The position numbers were made by a program, and so were the translations under genes. A stretch of 64,000 nucleotides of DNA from Acanthosepion esculentum. Its lineage: Eukaryota > Mollusca > Cephalopoda > Sepiida > Sepiidae. The stretch covers positions 53,325,282 through 53,389,281 of the forward strand of contig OZ038487.1 in NCBI GenBank assembly GCA_964036315.1. Reading direction: 5' to 3'. The notes beneath the pieces are model-generated. The model saw only the letters and a list, made by a program, of their open reading frames with translations, did not search any database and had not been told where the DNA came from. Shown piece by piece: positions 10,401 through 20,964 of the stretch; position 1 is the stretch's first letter; each line of letters opens with the position of its first letter.

Positions 10401-10640
10401 TTTTTGCCTTAATAAATTACTTACCCTATTAATTAAAACTGCATTTTTTAAGTCAAAATTACTGTCAGACTTTCTATGATGAGTGATTAATATATTCAGT
10501 GTGTTGCTTCATCAAAAAACTCCTTTTGTGTTCATATATTCTTTTATTTAAATTCATAGATGTTTCAACTATATATTTCTTGTGAAATTTATTACAGTCT
10601 ATAGTATAAATTCCTGCTTCAACTTTTGGTTGATATTATT
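10400..10640 (-). pseudogene. PLE GIY-YIG fragment
   Basis: The minus-strand frames read AGIYTIDCNKFHKKYIVETS, then MNLNKRIYEHKRSFLM, and further on a degenerate NFDLKNA-like piece across a frameshift. The order GIY..YIVETS..L..R.YEHK matches the GIY-YIG domain at 28334-28732. Upstream coding sequence is not recognisable and no terminal arm was found beside it. Confidence 0.6.
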
Positions 10641-10764
10641 TTATGGTTACTATAATTGATACTTCATATTTGAAATAGATGTGCTCTCTTTTTATTTATA
10701 ACACAGTGTGTATTATATCTATAGGATATTGTGTGTTCAAGAAATCCTAATAAAGAAAATGCAC

Positions 10765-10855
10765 TCCACAGCAGAGATCAAACCTGCATCCTCCTTTGTA
10801 GGGGAAACCGCCATTTGATTTAATGTTCTTTACCACTCAGCCATGAAGAACATCA
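10765..10855 (-). mobile_element. tRNA-like SINE head
   Basis: On the minus strand, box A (TGGCTGAGTGGTAAAGAAC) is followed by box B (GCAGGTTTGATCTCT) at tRNA-like spacing with a long variable region, as in Leu/Ser-type tRNAs. There is no acceptor stem, so a functional tRNA is unlikely. The body that would identify a SINE family is not resolved. Confidence 0.45.
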
Positions 10856-11410
10856 TAGCAAGCAAGGTTCTGTTTTCCCTTTTTAAGGAAAGCACATCCT
10901 CTTCCTTCAGATTATTTTCTTGAAAGCTTATCTGCTCAGTTTCAAATCCAAAATGCTGCTATTTGTAAAGAATTAATGGATTTCTTTTTTATCCAAGATT
11001 TTTATTAATTCAAATGTTACTATAGTGAATACTCCATATTTGAAATAGATGCCTCATTGAATCCCTGCTAATGAGTACATTTGATCTACTAGTATTTATC
11101 ATATGCATAGGGCCAAGAGACAGAATGCACACTATTTAATAAATAGAAACTGAGTGATTATTTCAAATACAAGGTATCCACCATAGTAATGCTTGAAGTA
11201 ATAAAAATGATGAATTAAAAATAACTCCATTAATTCTTTAGAGATATTAGTGCGATTGGGCAGCAGTTGTTCCTTCAAATATGTGTCATTAAAGTGTATA
11301 GACATTTTGTGTCCACTGAGTTTTGTGAAGGATCATTTGCAATTTGGAGAGGAAGTCAATAGACACAAAAGGTCTCTACTTTTTAATAATAATAATAATA
11401 ATAATATATA

Positions 11411-12259
11411 TATAATTATTTATTTGAATATTACAACATAAATATGTTATAAAATCACGACAAAAATAGCCATTTTGTTTCAACACTTCTGGTGTCTTAT
11501 CAAGTGATGATGTAGAATATAGAATAAATGGTTTTAAAAGTTTCAAATTAATTAACGATCCTTAGCTAGGAGTAAACGCTGTTACATAAGCTAGAATGAC
11601 CAATCAAAATACAAGTATAGGGTAATTCGAAAAATTTGACAACTAAGCAAGGTTATCATAGATATTAAAAGATTTATAAAATTTGAAATTAAAATTAAAA
11701 GTAAAAAATTAAAAATTACCTATTTAGAAATCTAAATCAAATCTCTATTAAGTTTTAAATTGTAGAATTACCGAGGAGAAAAAATATAGAAATAAAAAAT
11801 TTAAATAAAAAATATATATGCTATTTAATTTATATTTTCATTGAAATTATGTTGAAAGGGATGTTCAGAACCCCAGACAGAAATGTATACACTTTAGTTT
11901 CATTTCAACATGTTAGTCGCCTCTCATGCGAAATCATTCAAACATACGCAGGTTATAATACATAAGCGCTCAGACGTATTTAGATATATACACACACATA
12001 CAAAATATCTACACCACATACAACCACACGTACGCAAATGCACTTTCCTTACACATAGACATCAATACACACAGGCACATACATCTACATTCATTATGAT
12101 CTAGACGGTCAGATGTCATAGCTAAAAGTGAATATATTCGTGGCTTAATATGTTATTAAACGAATTTTAACTTGAAATATAACTAATCCGGTCAAATATA
12201 TATAGATAAAATTTAAACAAATAAATATATATAAATATATATATATACATTTTTAATAT
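11411..12259 (-). mobile_element. PLE-C arm, single copy
   Basis: This stretch of about 850 bp is nearly identical to the outer part of the left arm of the large palindrome (45218-46050). It starts at ATAATTATTTATTTGAATAT and ends at TACATTTTTAA, after which the two copies diverge. On the minus strand at 11475-11504 it carries TTGATAA, a GACAC/GTGTT stem and GAAAC. Two internal indels distinguish it, for example an extra GGTTATAATACA near 11950. It has no open coding sequence. Confidence 0.75.
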
Positions 12260-12282
12260 ATATATATGGATATATATATATA

Positions 12283-12458
12283 TGATAGGATAAAGGACAA
12301 ATAGGAAACATCTATTAATTTAACATGTTTAACTTTTATTAAAGCTTCACCAGAGAATAAAATGTCAAACATGTTACATTGATACACATTTCCTATTTGT
12401 TATTTATCCTATCATTCTGTTGGAATCTGACCTATATTTGATCTGTATTTGATCCCAA

Positions 12459-12462
<4 letters not shown>
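12283..12462 (-). mobile_element. PLE-D hairpin element
   Basis: Arms of about 50 bp beginning GATAGGATAAAGGACAAATA (12284 onward) and ending ATTTATCCTATCAT (12414) are imperfect inverted copies. Between them, on the minus strand, is CTGGTGA, a weak CTTT/AAAG stem and TAAAC (GAAAC in the sister copy). About 48 unique bases follow before (TA)n. The whole unit recurs almost unchanged at 14364-14540. Confidence 0.6.
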
Positions 12463-12528
<66 letters not shown>

Positions 12529-12563
12529 ATACTTGTATTTGAGTAAGCACTCTGTTTATTTAT

Positions 12564-12618
<55 letters not shown>
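12463..12618. repeat. two (TA)n arrays around a short unique linker
   Basis: (TA)n covers about 12463-12524 and 12567-12618. The 42-base linker between them is unique. Translations here (IYIYIY) are not proteins. Confidence 0.95.
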
Positions 12619-12622
<4 letters not shown>

Positions 12623-12634
12623 TCCATATGGCAT

Positions 12635-12700
12635 GTTTTGTCCTTTAGGACTTCATTGGACTAAGTTTATGCTTATGCTGATGTAACTGTATATTCACAT
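12635..12700 (-). mobile_element. PLE-H terminal fragment
   Basis: This is similar to 42247-42308 (TTTAGGAC, then a GATGT.ACT block). On the minus strand it holds a perfect GTCC-TAAA-GGAC hairpin followed by AAAAC, in the position of stem II and GAAAC of a hammerhead-like core. It is short and degenerate. Confidence 0.35.
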
Positions 12701-12829
12701 GAACAAGAGACACTGGAAACTTTAAATTTAAAGATAATTTCTCTGTGTGGGTATGGAGGCGATATAATCTCACTGAATTCATTTTGATTCTTCTTTTTTT
12801 TTCCATCACTTTTGGTTATTAAAGATCCC

Positions 12830-13560
12830 ACATTGTAATAATTGTAAGAACCTGGATGCAAATTTACTGTGAATGATCTAGCAATTAAAGCACTTTCTAA
12901 ACATTTTCAGCTTAGTAATTGTTTAGAAAGTGTTTTCTCTTTTAATTTTAGTAGCATTTTTTATATCAAAATTGTGGTCAGTCTTGTTACAGTGAGCAAC
13001 TAATGCATTTAACACAATGTTTTGTAAAATTTCACTTTTGTGTTCATATAATATTTTATTTAAATTCTTTGAAGTTTTTCTGATGTATTCTTTGTTACAA
13101 TTATTACGGGTAATAGTGTAATTTCATCCTTGAAGTCTTAGCTTATTGTTTTGTATTAATTAAATCTTTTATTATATTAAACGTAGTAGTGACAAAATTT
13201 ATTTTGTGTTTAGATAAATTCTTTTCAGCTGTAGTTGTGATAGTTAGGGAATGAGAACAAAATATTTTTTTTGATTTGATTGTCCAGAAGGGCCATTTTT
13301 CTATTTTGGAATATTTTATGAACTTTTGTTTGACATTGAATATGAAATAGTGTATTGGAGGAACTTGAAAGTATATTCGATATATTTCTCCTCTTCTTAA
13401 GTTTATAAAGCCAACAAAACAATAATAAATGAAGAGACTAGATTGATTAATGGTACCAATGTCCAAATAGAAATTTTCTTTCCTCCTGATCCACAGGTGG
13501 ATGACTCAAAGTCCTTTGAATTCATTTGCAGTTTTTGTTCTCATTACTTTACATCTAAAT
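12830..13560 (-). pseudogene. PLE reverse transcriptase C-terminal region plus GIY-YIG
   Basis: On the minus strand, 13466-13143 is open for 107 residues (ending KHKINFVTTTFNIIKDLINT). Another frame then gives NNCNKEYIRKTSKNLNKILY, EHKSEILQ and NALVAHCNKTDHNFDIKNAT at about 13115-12945. The latter aligns with the GIY-YIG domain at 28334-28732 (NALV.H..K...NFD.KNAT). The open part upstream lies where the thumb/connector of a Penelope reverse transcriptase would be, but I cannot place RT motifs in it. It is frameshifted and inactive. Confidence 0.5.
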
Positions 13561-13769
13561 TAATTAGGCAAAATGCCATCCACTTTTGCTGAGAGCTGAT
13601 TATTTACGATATTTATTTGTCTTCTGGGAACAATATTTCCAGTCTGGAAAATGGCACTAGAAACATTAAAATATATTCTTATTTGTTATGCTATAAAGTT
13701 CTGATAATTTTCAAAATGGTACATCTTTTCTTTCTGTATCAATTTCTTGGATGAAGGGTTATCATTATT

Positions 13770-13965
13770 TACATTATTTACATTCAGACTAATGCCTTTA
13801 TTTTTCTTGTTAGTAACACATTGTTTTATTCGATGCAACTCCTGGCCTTATTCAGATTTCTAGTAGTCCTGTTAACTTTCAGGAAATTTCAAACTGAACC
13901 CTTTATTTAATTAATGTTGATAGATAGTTCTCATTCTGCTGCCCATGTACAAGCTATACTTAGTT
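13770..13965 (-). mobile_element. degenerate PLE-A/SINE-2 3' end
   Basis: On the plus strand, ACATTGTTTTATTCGATGCA, then GGCCTTATTCAG, aligns loosely with the PLE-A core (GTTTCGGCCGTTGTACGC, GGCCTTCTTCAG). TTTCAAACTGAACCCTTTAT follows, which is shared by PLE-A and SINE-2 copies. It is strongly decayed. Confidence 0.4.
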
Positions 13966-14109
13966 GCTTTGTATGGAAATGGTTGATTTCTTTTTCATTT
14001 ATTTCTTTTCTGAAAGGATGCATTTTCGAAAATGGACACAGAAATGGGCAATTATTGAAAAGTTTTACATGCATGAGAATTTAACAGAGAAAAGCTTTAC
14101 CACTCAAAT

Positions 14110-14350
14110 ATTCCTTATTTTACAACTAGAGGGCAGAGGTTAACTAAATTATTCATTTATTCAATCTATGTGGGTAGATTGTTCCCATTCCACTGCCTAT
14201 ACCTTGGAATATCTTGTTTAGTTCTTAGTATTGCTCAGCTATTGCTCAGCCCATTTCCACTGAGTCAATGTACACTCTACCCAGCTCAGTGATTGAACTC
14301 ATAATTATTAGGTCACAAAATTCACATTGTTTTAATCCATTAGGCTATTC
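14110..14350 (-). mobile_element. SINE-2 (tRNA-headed)
   Basis: On the minus strand the head has box A (TAGCCTAATGGATTAAAAC) and box B (GAGTTCAATCAC). A body follows with a CTCAGTGGAAATGGG block and GGCAGTGGAATGGGAACAAT. Sister copies lie at 15000-15275 and 43715-43940. The family 3' end runs into the AATAAAGGGTTCAG motif that is also used by PLE-A. Confidence 0.6.
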
Positions 14351-14363
14351 TCCTGTAATATAT

Positions 14364-14536
14364 ATGATAGGATAAAGGACAAATAGGAAACATCTATTAA
14401 TTTAACATGTTTCACTTTTATTAAAGCTTCACCAGAGAATAAAAAGTCAAACATGTTACATTGATAAACATTTCCTATTTGTTATTTATCCTATCATTCT
14501 GTTGGAATCTGACCTATATTTGATCTGTATTTCATC

Positions 14537-14540
<4 letters not shown>
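14364..14540 (-). mobile_element. PLE-D hairpin element, second copy
   Basis: Nearly identical to 12283-12462. Here the core is better preserved: minus strand 14409-14435 gives CTGGTGA, AG, a CTTT/AAAG stem, T and GAAAC, and then ACATG. The element begins directly at the 5' end of SINE-2 and ends in (TA)n (14541-14584). Confidence 0.6.
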
Positions 14541-14591
<51 letters not shown>

Positions 14592-14861
14592 ATTTTTTAA
14601 AAAAATATGATTCCTTTTCTGACTATTATCATTATATAAAATTTATTTTTTGTATATACACCTTAGTTCCACCAATTCATACCTTTACAGCTAAGACTCA
14701 CTATACTGCTTACAGAGTCAAATCATCCTCATTTCTTTTGTATTCCATTGTTAATGAAGTTCTCGTCAGACAGGTTCTTTCCAAGAGGTGCTGTTTTGTG
14801 TAACAGTCTCACAAGAGGATGCTTCCCTACTATATATTGTAGTAGTTTTTGATGGTATCTT

Positions 14862-14990
14862 TGAATGTCCTGTTATTCCTATCTTTGTTGTTATCACAAT
14901 GTTTCAGCCGTTGTGCTCTCCAATCTTCATCAGGAGATTGTTGATTTAGGTAATCATCAAGTAATTTTGAACTGAAATGTTTTAATTTAC
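14862..14990 (-). mobile_element. PLE-A arm with canonical hammerhead-like CTGATGA
   Basis: The minus-strand core at 14901-14933 reads CTGATGA, AG, an imperfect stem-loop and GAAAC. This is the only PLE-A copy here with the unmodified CTGATGA sequence. ACAATAGG/GTCC-type flanks are decayed. An inverted PLE-A arm lies at 15498-15616, so the pair may be the ends of one old element now holding SINE-2 and a LINE-J tail. Confidence 0.5.
14901..14933 (-). ncRNA. hammerhead-ribozyme-like core, PLE-A, canonical CTGATGA
   Basis: On the minus strand CTGATGA (14933-14927) is followed by AG, an imperfect stem-loop and GAAAC (14905-14901). Both invariant blocks are present, but stem II is poorly paired. 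Decayed relic. Confidence 0.3.
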
Positions 14991-14999
14991 AGGAGAATA

Positions 15000-15275
15000 C
15001 ATCAGGGAATTTTCAAACTGAACCTTTTATTTAATTTACAAGTGTAACCTTCAGAGAATTTCTCACTGAACCCTTTATTTAATCAATGTGAACAGAGAGT
15101 TCTCATTCTGCTGTCCATATCTAGGGATATCTCATCTAGTTCTTATTTAGTACTGCTCAATTATTGCTCCCCCCATTTTTACTAAGTCAAAGTACACACT
15201 ACCCAGCCCATGGATTGAACACACAATTACTACGTCACCAAATTCACAATATAAATCCCCTAGGCTTCAAGTTGA
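15000..15275 (-). mobile_element. SINE-2 copy
   Basis: The plus strand shows TCTCACTGAACCCTTTATTT, then GTTCTCATTCTGCTGTCCAT, then TGGATTGAACACACAATTAC (box B complement), and ends near CCCCTAGGCTTC (box A complement). The order is the same as in the copies at 14.1 and 43.7 kb. Confidence 0.6.
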
Positions 15276-15394
15276 AAATCCCTTTAATAGGAGTAGATAG
15301 GTTTGTCTATCATCTGGTTCTAACTCCTCCTTGTTTTTTTGAACAGGTGTAGAAGTTTATTCCTTGTTTCCTGTTTAGGGTTGTGTTTCTGGTT

Positions 15395-15490
15395 ACTTCG
15401 AAATTCTTTATGTTCTCTTTCACTCTCAGTAACCCCTTGCTTTTTAGTAGTATTATCACTTCACTTGGGGTGCATTTATTAAATAAAAGA
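15395..15490 (+). mobile_element. LINE-J 3' UTR fragment
   Basis: CTCTTTCACTCTCAGTAACC, CCTTGCTTTTTAGTAGT and CACTTGGGGTGCA match the plus-strand form of the family UTR. It is followed by an A-rich tail at 15480. No coding part remains. Confidence 0.6.
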
Positions 15491-15497
15491 AAAAAAG

Positions 15498-15616
15498 GAT
15501 AACCAGATTGACAAGCACAAGGTGAAGGTTGGAGAGCAGTATAACAGTTGAAATCTTTGTGACAACAACAACAAAGATGAGGACAATAGTCCATGTGTCA
15601 ATAATGTAAATAGACA
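15498..15616 (+). mobile_element. PLE-A arm fragment
   Basis: This has GGTTGGAGAGCAGTATAACA, GTTGAAATC and then ACAAAGATGAGGACAATAGT, followed by AATAATGTAAATA. These are the downstream parts of the PLE-A arm. The core is damaged (GAAAT instead of GAAAC). Confidence 0.5.
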
Positions 15617-15639
15617 TGTGTTTGTAGAAATAATTTTAT

Positions 15640-16080
15640 ACCTAACATTTGTGTATATAAATACACACACATAAACTCTACTGAACTGATATTTGTAAAT
15701 TATTAAAGAAAGATAAACTATTTTTTGTTTTGAATAAATATAGATTAAATAACAATAACACATAAAATGCTGATGATAAAATCATCTTGAAATCTCTTGG
15801 TGTATTGTGACTGAATATTTGGCTGATGCTTGAGGTTGTTATATCACTGAGGTTAGAATCAGATGAAGTCATCATCAGTCGTTTTCAACCTGAGGCTGTT
15901 ATAAAAGATGATAAGAAAACAGTTGTATTTATATTACCACTCTATCTATGTCTTACTTACAAAGATGACACTCTCATGCTCTCCCCAGTAGGAAGATCAC
16001 ATGATGCCATAAAAACAAGACAAGCAGTCCAAAGTAAACATCATAGGATTCATATTTGCTTTGGTTGTAGCCTAGAAAAA
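15640..16080. other. no recognised gene
   Basis: An open frame from 15826 runs into the T-rich satellite and has no recognisable domain. Its codons beyond 16110 are only Phe/Leu/Ser repeats. Nothing else is seen here. Confidence 0.5.
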
Positions 16081-16084
16081 CTTT

Positions 16085-17270
16085 ACAATCAATTTTTCAT
16101 TTCATCTTCTCCTTGTTTATTTCTTTTCTTGTCTTTCCCCAATGTTGATTTATTCTTTCTTTTCTTTTTTCATTTTTCTAATTTTTACCTTTTCCCTTTT
16201 CATTAGGATTTCTTTGGTTTATCTTTCAAATATTTCTCATGTTTTTAGTCGCTGACGTCTTCTTCCTTGAGTTTCTTCTTTTCTTTTTCTTTTTTTCATT
16301 CTTTCTTTTTAATTCATCTTTCTTCATTTTCCATTTCCAGATTTTCAACCTGTTTTTCTTTATTTATTATTTATTTTTCAATCAAATATTTATATCATTC
16401 TTTGATATTCACATTTCTTAGTTTCTCCTGTCATTATCATTGTTTTTTCTTTCTCTTTTCAAATATGTATCATGTCTCTGTTCTTTGACATTCTCTTTTC
16501 TTTATTTTCCTTTTCTTTCTTTACTCTTTTTATCTTCATTTTTTTTTGTTTTTTAATGCATTTCCTTTATTATTATTTATTTATTTACCATGTCCCTATT
16601 GCTTAGTTTTCTTTCCCCTTCTTTGTTTTTTATTATCCTGGTTTTTCACCTATTTTTCATTTTTTTTATTTCTATTTATCATTCAAGTGTTGATCATGTC
16701 CCCTTCTTTGATATTTTCTTTCCTTATTTTCTTTCATTTTTAATATTTATCATTCAAATATTTATTATGACATTATTCTTTTATAGTTTTTTCTTTCTTT
16801 TAATTCCTGCCATTCTCTCTCTCCTCCTTTTTTTCTTCCCCTGTTCCCAGACATTCTTTTTCTTTTGTTTTTACCTTTCTTCTATTATCTGACATACCTT
16901 TTGTCTTATTTTCATTTTTGCTGTCTATTTTTACTTTTTAAATTTATTTTATTTCTATAGTTAATTTATCTTTTAAATATTTAATGTCTCTATTCTTTGG
17001 CATTTTCTTTTTACATCAGTATTTTGATTCTTTTTCTTTTTCTCTTAGCTTCTTTCAGTATTTACCTATTTCCCTCATTTTTTTTAACATTATCTTCTTT
17101 TCTATATTTTTCTCCTTATTCAGTTTTAAAAGTTCTTTCTTATTTTCATCATAATTATTTTCACTTTCATACTTTTGTTTCCTTTCTTTTTCATTAATTT
17201 TTTGTTCTAAACTATAAACTTCTCTTCCTTTCTCTCTTTCTTTTTTTCATTTCTTCTTCATTTACCTTGA
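16085..17270. repeat. T-rich irregular satellite
   Basis: About 1.2 kb is almost purely pyrimidine plus A on the plus strand. A core close to ATTCAAATATTTATCATGTC followed by TTCTTTGACATTTTCTTT recurs in diverged form near 16220, 16372, 16455, 16585, 16672, 16746 and 16967. The spacing is irregular at 75-220 bases. Long Phe-rich open frames in all plus frames are by-products of missing stop trinucleotides. Confidence 0.7.
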
Positions 17271-17424
17271 TTTACAGATTTTTTGCATGTTTTCTGACAA
17301 CAAATTCAACATGAAAGATTCTCTTCAGTTCTCATTATATCATCTCTTCTAATTTCATCATAAAAATCTTTATTAATTTAAACATTTTTCATATAAATTA
17401 TTGTTAACTTTTAATCATTTCACC

Positions 17425-18135
17425 CCCAAGAAAATCAATAAAGCCACTGAAACACAGGGGGTTACAGGGTGGGAGATAATATGCGGAAAAAAACACTATT
17501 GACCTTTATCACTCTGTATGTGACTTCATTTGCTGTACAAAAGTTTATCCTGCCACTGAAGGTGCCTTTGATCTCTGAACAATAGTGTGTATGAGTTTTA
17601 TAGTTGTATCATCATATCCCTCTATAGCAACAGAAAACAACTTTGCATAAAATTAACAATAAGGTTACTGCAATTAAGTGGCCTTGTTAAAGAATGCAGT
17701 GAAAAGGGAAGTAATATTAATAATGCAGTGATAAGAGAGAAGACTAAAAGAACAGGAATTAAGAAGATAGAAGATGGACGATCAACATTTCATTTAAATT
17801 TTTGAAGAGTTGATGAGAAGGCAAGAATCTAGAAGGGAGTTCCACAAGTGAGAAGCATGAGAGACAAAACTCATGGTTACATCTATTTCAGTTGTAACAT
17901 GATAAGACCTTAGCACTAAATTAATAGTAAGGTTAAATTCATAAATTTCAGGTATCAAAGAGGAAAGCTCATCAGAACAATTACCATGAAAATATTTATA
18001 GAATAGATAGAGAGAATCTACATTATGGTAATGGGAAAGTGATTGAAGCTGAGATGCCAGGCCAGGACCAATGACATTGCAGATTCTTCTTTGAATTTTG
18101 TCAAGAATCTCTAAATACATAGCAGAAACACCAGA
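17425..18135 (-). mobile_element. LINE-J 3' portion
   Basis: The minus strand is open from 18138 to 17794 for 114 residues. It reads [20 protein letters not shown], then [18 protein letters not shown], then [15 protein letters not shown]. This is a well-preserved LINE-J C-terminus. The UTR follows to 17425, ending CACCCCCAAGAAAATCAATA on the plus strand. It is 5'-truncated at a (TA)n array (18162). An extra segment between 17500 and 17720 is not family sequence and may be an insertion. Confidence 0.8.
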
Positions 18136-18159
18136 CAAGTGGTTGCAGCAATATTCAAA

Positions 18160-18563
<404 letters not shown>

Positions 18564-18583
18564 TATATATATATATATATATA

Positions 18584-18789
18584 TAAGTGAACATAGGAGT
18601 CAACACTTAGAGGCAACAGTCTGTTTCATACTAGATGCAATCGTTGCCTGACGATTGCATCTAGCATGAAACAGATTGTGGCCTCTAAGTGTTGACTTCT
18701 ATGTTCACTTTTATATTTACACACGCTCTATCTTTGATATTGAGCACTTTATCCCATAAATATAGCACACTTTAAGACTATATTTCTTC

Positions 18790-18790
<1 letters not shown>
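18584..18790 (+). mobile_element. PLE-F hairpin element
   Basis: 18584-18713 is an almost perfect palindrome with arms of about 62 bp. TAAGTGAACATAGGAGTCAA opens the left arm and its complement closes the right. On the plus strand 18648-18672 reads CTGACGA, a TGC/GCA stem and GAAAC. The following 75 bases (CTATCTTTGATATTGAGCAC, CCATAAATATAGCA) recur inverted at 35620-35660 and in part at 44270-44300. This supports one family with several copies. Confidence 0.6.
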
Positions 18791-18821
<31 letters not shown>

Positions 18822-18898
18822 GTATATATATATATATATATATGCTTTGAATATATGTATATATATAAATATATATATAGATAGATAGATGGATGGAT

Positions 18899-19030
18899 AA
18901 GCTAGAAGAGTTCAATAAGTGAGAAGTCTGAGAGAAGAAATATATCTCGCCTATTCTGCTGGATGATGATGAGACCTAGCAGCCAATCTAGTACTGCACC
19001 TAAATATCATAAACTCTAGGTACTATAAAC
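18899..19030 (-). mobile_element. LINE-J fragment
   Basis: The plus strand shows AGAGTTCAATAAGTGAGAAG, GATGATGAGACCTAGCAGCC and TAAACTCTAGGTACTATA. These match the C-terminal coding region of LINE-J on the minus strand. It is about 130 bp, adjacent to GATA/TA repeats. Confidence 0.6.
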
Positions 19031-19142
19031 AATTAATTAATATTAATAGCTGTGTTTTTTTTGTCTCTTTATTTTAAATTGTAACCAGGTAAGTTAACAA
19101 GTCTGTAAACAAAACAGATAAATTCCATATGTAATTGCACCG

Positions 19143-19204
19143 GATCAAATGGGAGTGAATAAAAGACATATAAATGTATGTCTTTTATTCACTCCTACTT
19201 GATC
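19143..19204. repeat. 62-bp near-perfect hairpin
   Basis: GGATCAAATGGGAGTGAATA is the start of a left arm of about 29 bp. The right arm (19174-19204) is its complement, with a 4-base loop. The sequence outside the stem (ATGTAATTG.. on both sides) may extend the homology. It could be a fold-back MITE or a PLE-type remnant. Confidence 0.6.
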
Positions 19205-19369
19205 ACAAATCAAAATGTAATTGGCCCTCTCATATCCCTATTAAATATTATGGAAAAGTCTTCAAAGAAATACTAAACCTCTCTCTTTCAATTTCTATAT
19301 GCCATATTCCTTCAAGATGTGGGTGATCATGTTTCTCCTCAAATATTTACATTCAACATTGCTTCAAAT

Positions 19370-19860
19370 AAAAGATTTGGAAGGACCCCCCCCATCAATA
19401 CTGGAAAGAGCAATAACAGTTAAGAGAAAGATTTTATATATTTCAACTGAAAGTAGCACTAGCCGCTAGTTCAAAGAATGCCAAATATTTCCTTATAGGG
19501 AAACAGCTAATATTACCATTACGATCATTATTGTTTTTCATTTTATTATTATTAGATTTTCTGTAGCTGCTTTTTATTTTAACTCCTTTTTTATATACTT
19601 CTTTAAAAAAAAAACCATGAATATCAACCTCTACCGGCTGCTCAGTCAATGAATGCCAAATGTTTCCTTTTAGGGAAATAGTTATTACTATTGTCATTAG
19701 AAATTAGGAGAACAGTTACTGCACTTTAATCCTATCCTGATGGCCAAGGAGTGAAGAAAAAGGCAACTGGAGTAGAAGTAGCAGCTCAGTCAATGAATGC
19801 CAAATGTTTCCCTTTAGGGAAATGGCTAATATTACCATTACCATTAATTAACTAAAAAGC
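19370..19860 (+). mobile_element. LINE-Q 3' fragments, three partial repeats
   Basis: A C-terminal motif translating near SMNAKCF..GK (DNA AATGAATGCCAAATGTTTCC) occurs three times, near 19475, 19650 and 19795, each followed by a run of ATTACCATTA type. The first is preceded by WKGPPPSILERAITVKRKIL-like sequence. This looks like a tandemly reduplicated 3' end. There are no intact frames. Confidence 0.5.
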
Positions 19861-19999
19861 AGAGAAAAAACAATGTAATATTTTTTTTTCAAATAAGCTT
19901 TTCATGAAATTTTAGACACTGAACCCAAACATGATTTTCATTCTGATATTCAGTAAATTAATATATTGATACCCACCATCTTATTTTTTAATATTAAGT

Positions 20000-20095
20000 G
20001 GTTATAGGTAGATGTTAAAAGGACAGGAAATTGTGGAGAGTCATGATTACCAACGTCCTGAAGGGACAGAGCACATAGAAGAAGAAGAAGAAACA
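20000..20095 (+). mobile_element. LINE-R 3' terminal fragment
   Basis: GACAGGAAATTGTGGAGAGT, CATGATTACCAACGTCCTGA and AGGGACAGAGCACATAGAAG translate to the KDRKLWRVMITNVLKGQST end of the RTE-like LINE seen at 61.7 kb and 57.1 kb. It ends in an AAG-repeat tail. Confidence 0.65.
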
Positions 20096-20244
20096 TGTAG
20101 AAACCTATAATTAATACATGATTTTTATATATCTACAATAAATACAAAAAACTTTACAAACTTATAATTAATACCAGATCTTTGCAGAAACATCAAATTA
20201 ATACCTGATTTTTATTTCTATAATTAATATTATATTTTTATTTT

Positions 20245-20660
20245 TAAAATCATTTCAATCCAAGTCAGGTGATAATGACCCTAAGACACCAGTGGTTACT
20301 GAGGGTGAAAGAGAATGAGAAATGAGGAAGGACAATAAACGTACAGATTTCAAGACGAAAGATGGCGATTGATATTGCGTTTAATTTTTTGAAGATCAGA
20401 TATGGCAGGGAAGCAAGAAACTCAGAGAGTTCCACAGGTGAGAAGTGTGAGAAAAGTAACTATCAGAATAGAATTTATGGTTACATTGCTAGCTATTTTA
20501 ACAGAAAAATGATGAGACGTAGTTACTAATCTAGTAGTATGCTTAAATTCATAGAGTCAAGATATCAAGAAGGTGAGCTCAATAGAACAATTACCCTGAA
20601 AATATTTATAGAAAAAGACAGAGGGAGGCCACATCACAGGGGTAGGAAAGTGACTGAAGT
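20245..20660 (-). mobile_element. LINE-J 3' fragment
   Basis: Family UTR and C-terminal region on the minus strand. The plus strand shows AGTGGTTACTGAGGGTGAAA, AGAGTTCCACAGGTGAGAAG and GAGCTCAATAGAACAATTAC, in the same order as the other copies. Frames are broken. Confidence 0.65.
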
Positions 20661-20964
20661 AAAGAGAAAAACAATAAAATTAAATCAAATTAAACCAGGA
20701 AGCACTTACCAATGTGTAGAGAAATGTTCTGGTTGGTCAGATGTCTCAACTTTTGGTGAATTGGCATTGATTATCTTCCATATTTCATACCCAACTCTCT
20801 GCTAAATCAGGTCAAGCAGGCTGGCTGGGGGAAGTCAAACAGATAAAGAAAAAATGAAAGTGCATATTTGCTTGTTCACATACAGGTGTATTAAATACAA
20901 AATATGTATGGAGAATTCCTCTCCACACAAAAATGAATTGACCAGTCAGAAATTTTTCTTTTTG

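Noticed and set aside
15826..16206. 126-codon open frame as a host gene
   Set aside because: No recognisable motif, and its last third is only the T-rich satellite.
16239..17197. Phe-rich frames that look like membrane proteins
   Set aside because: The T-rich satellite gives hydrophobic peptides in every plus frame; no start context, domain or conservation between units.
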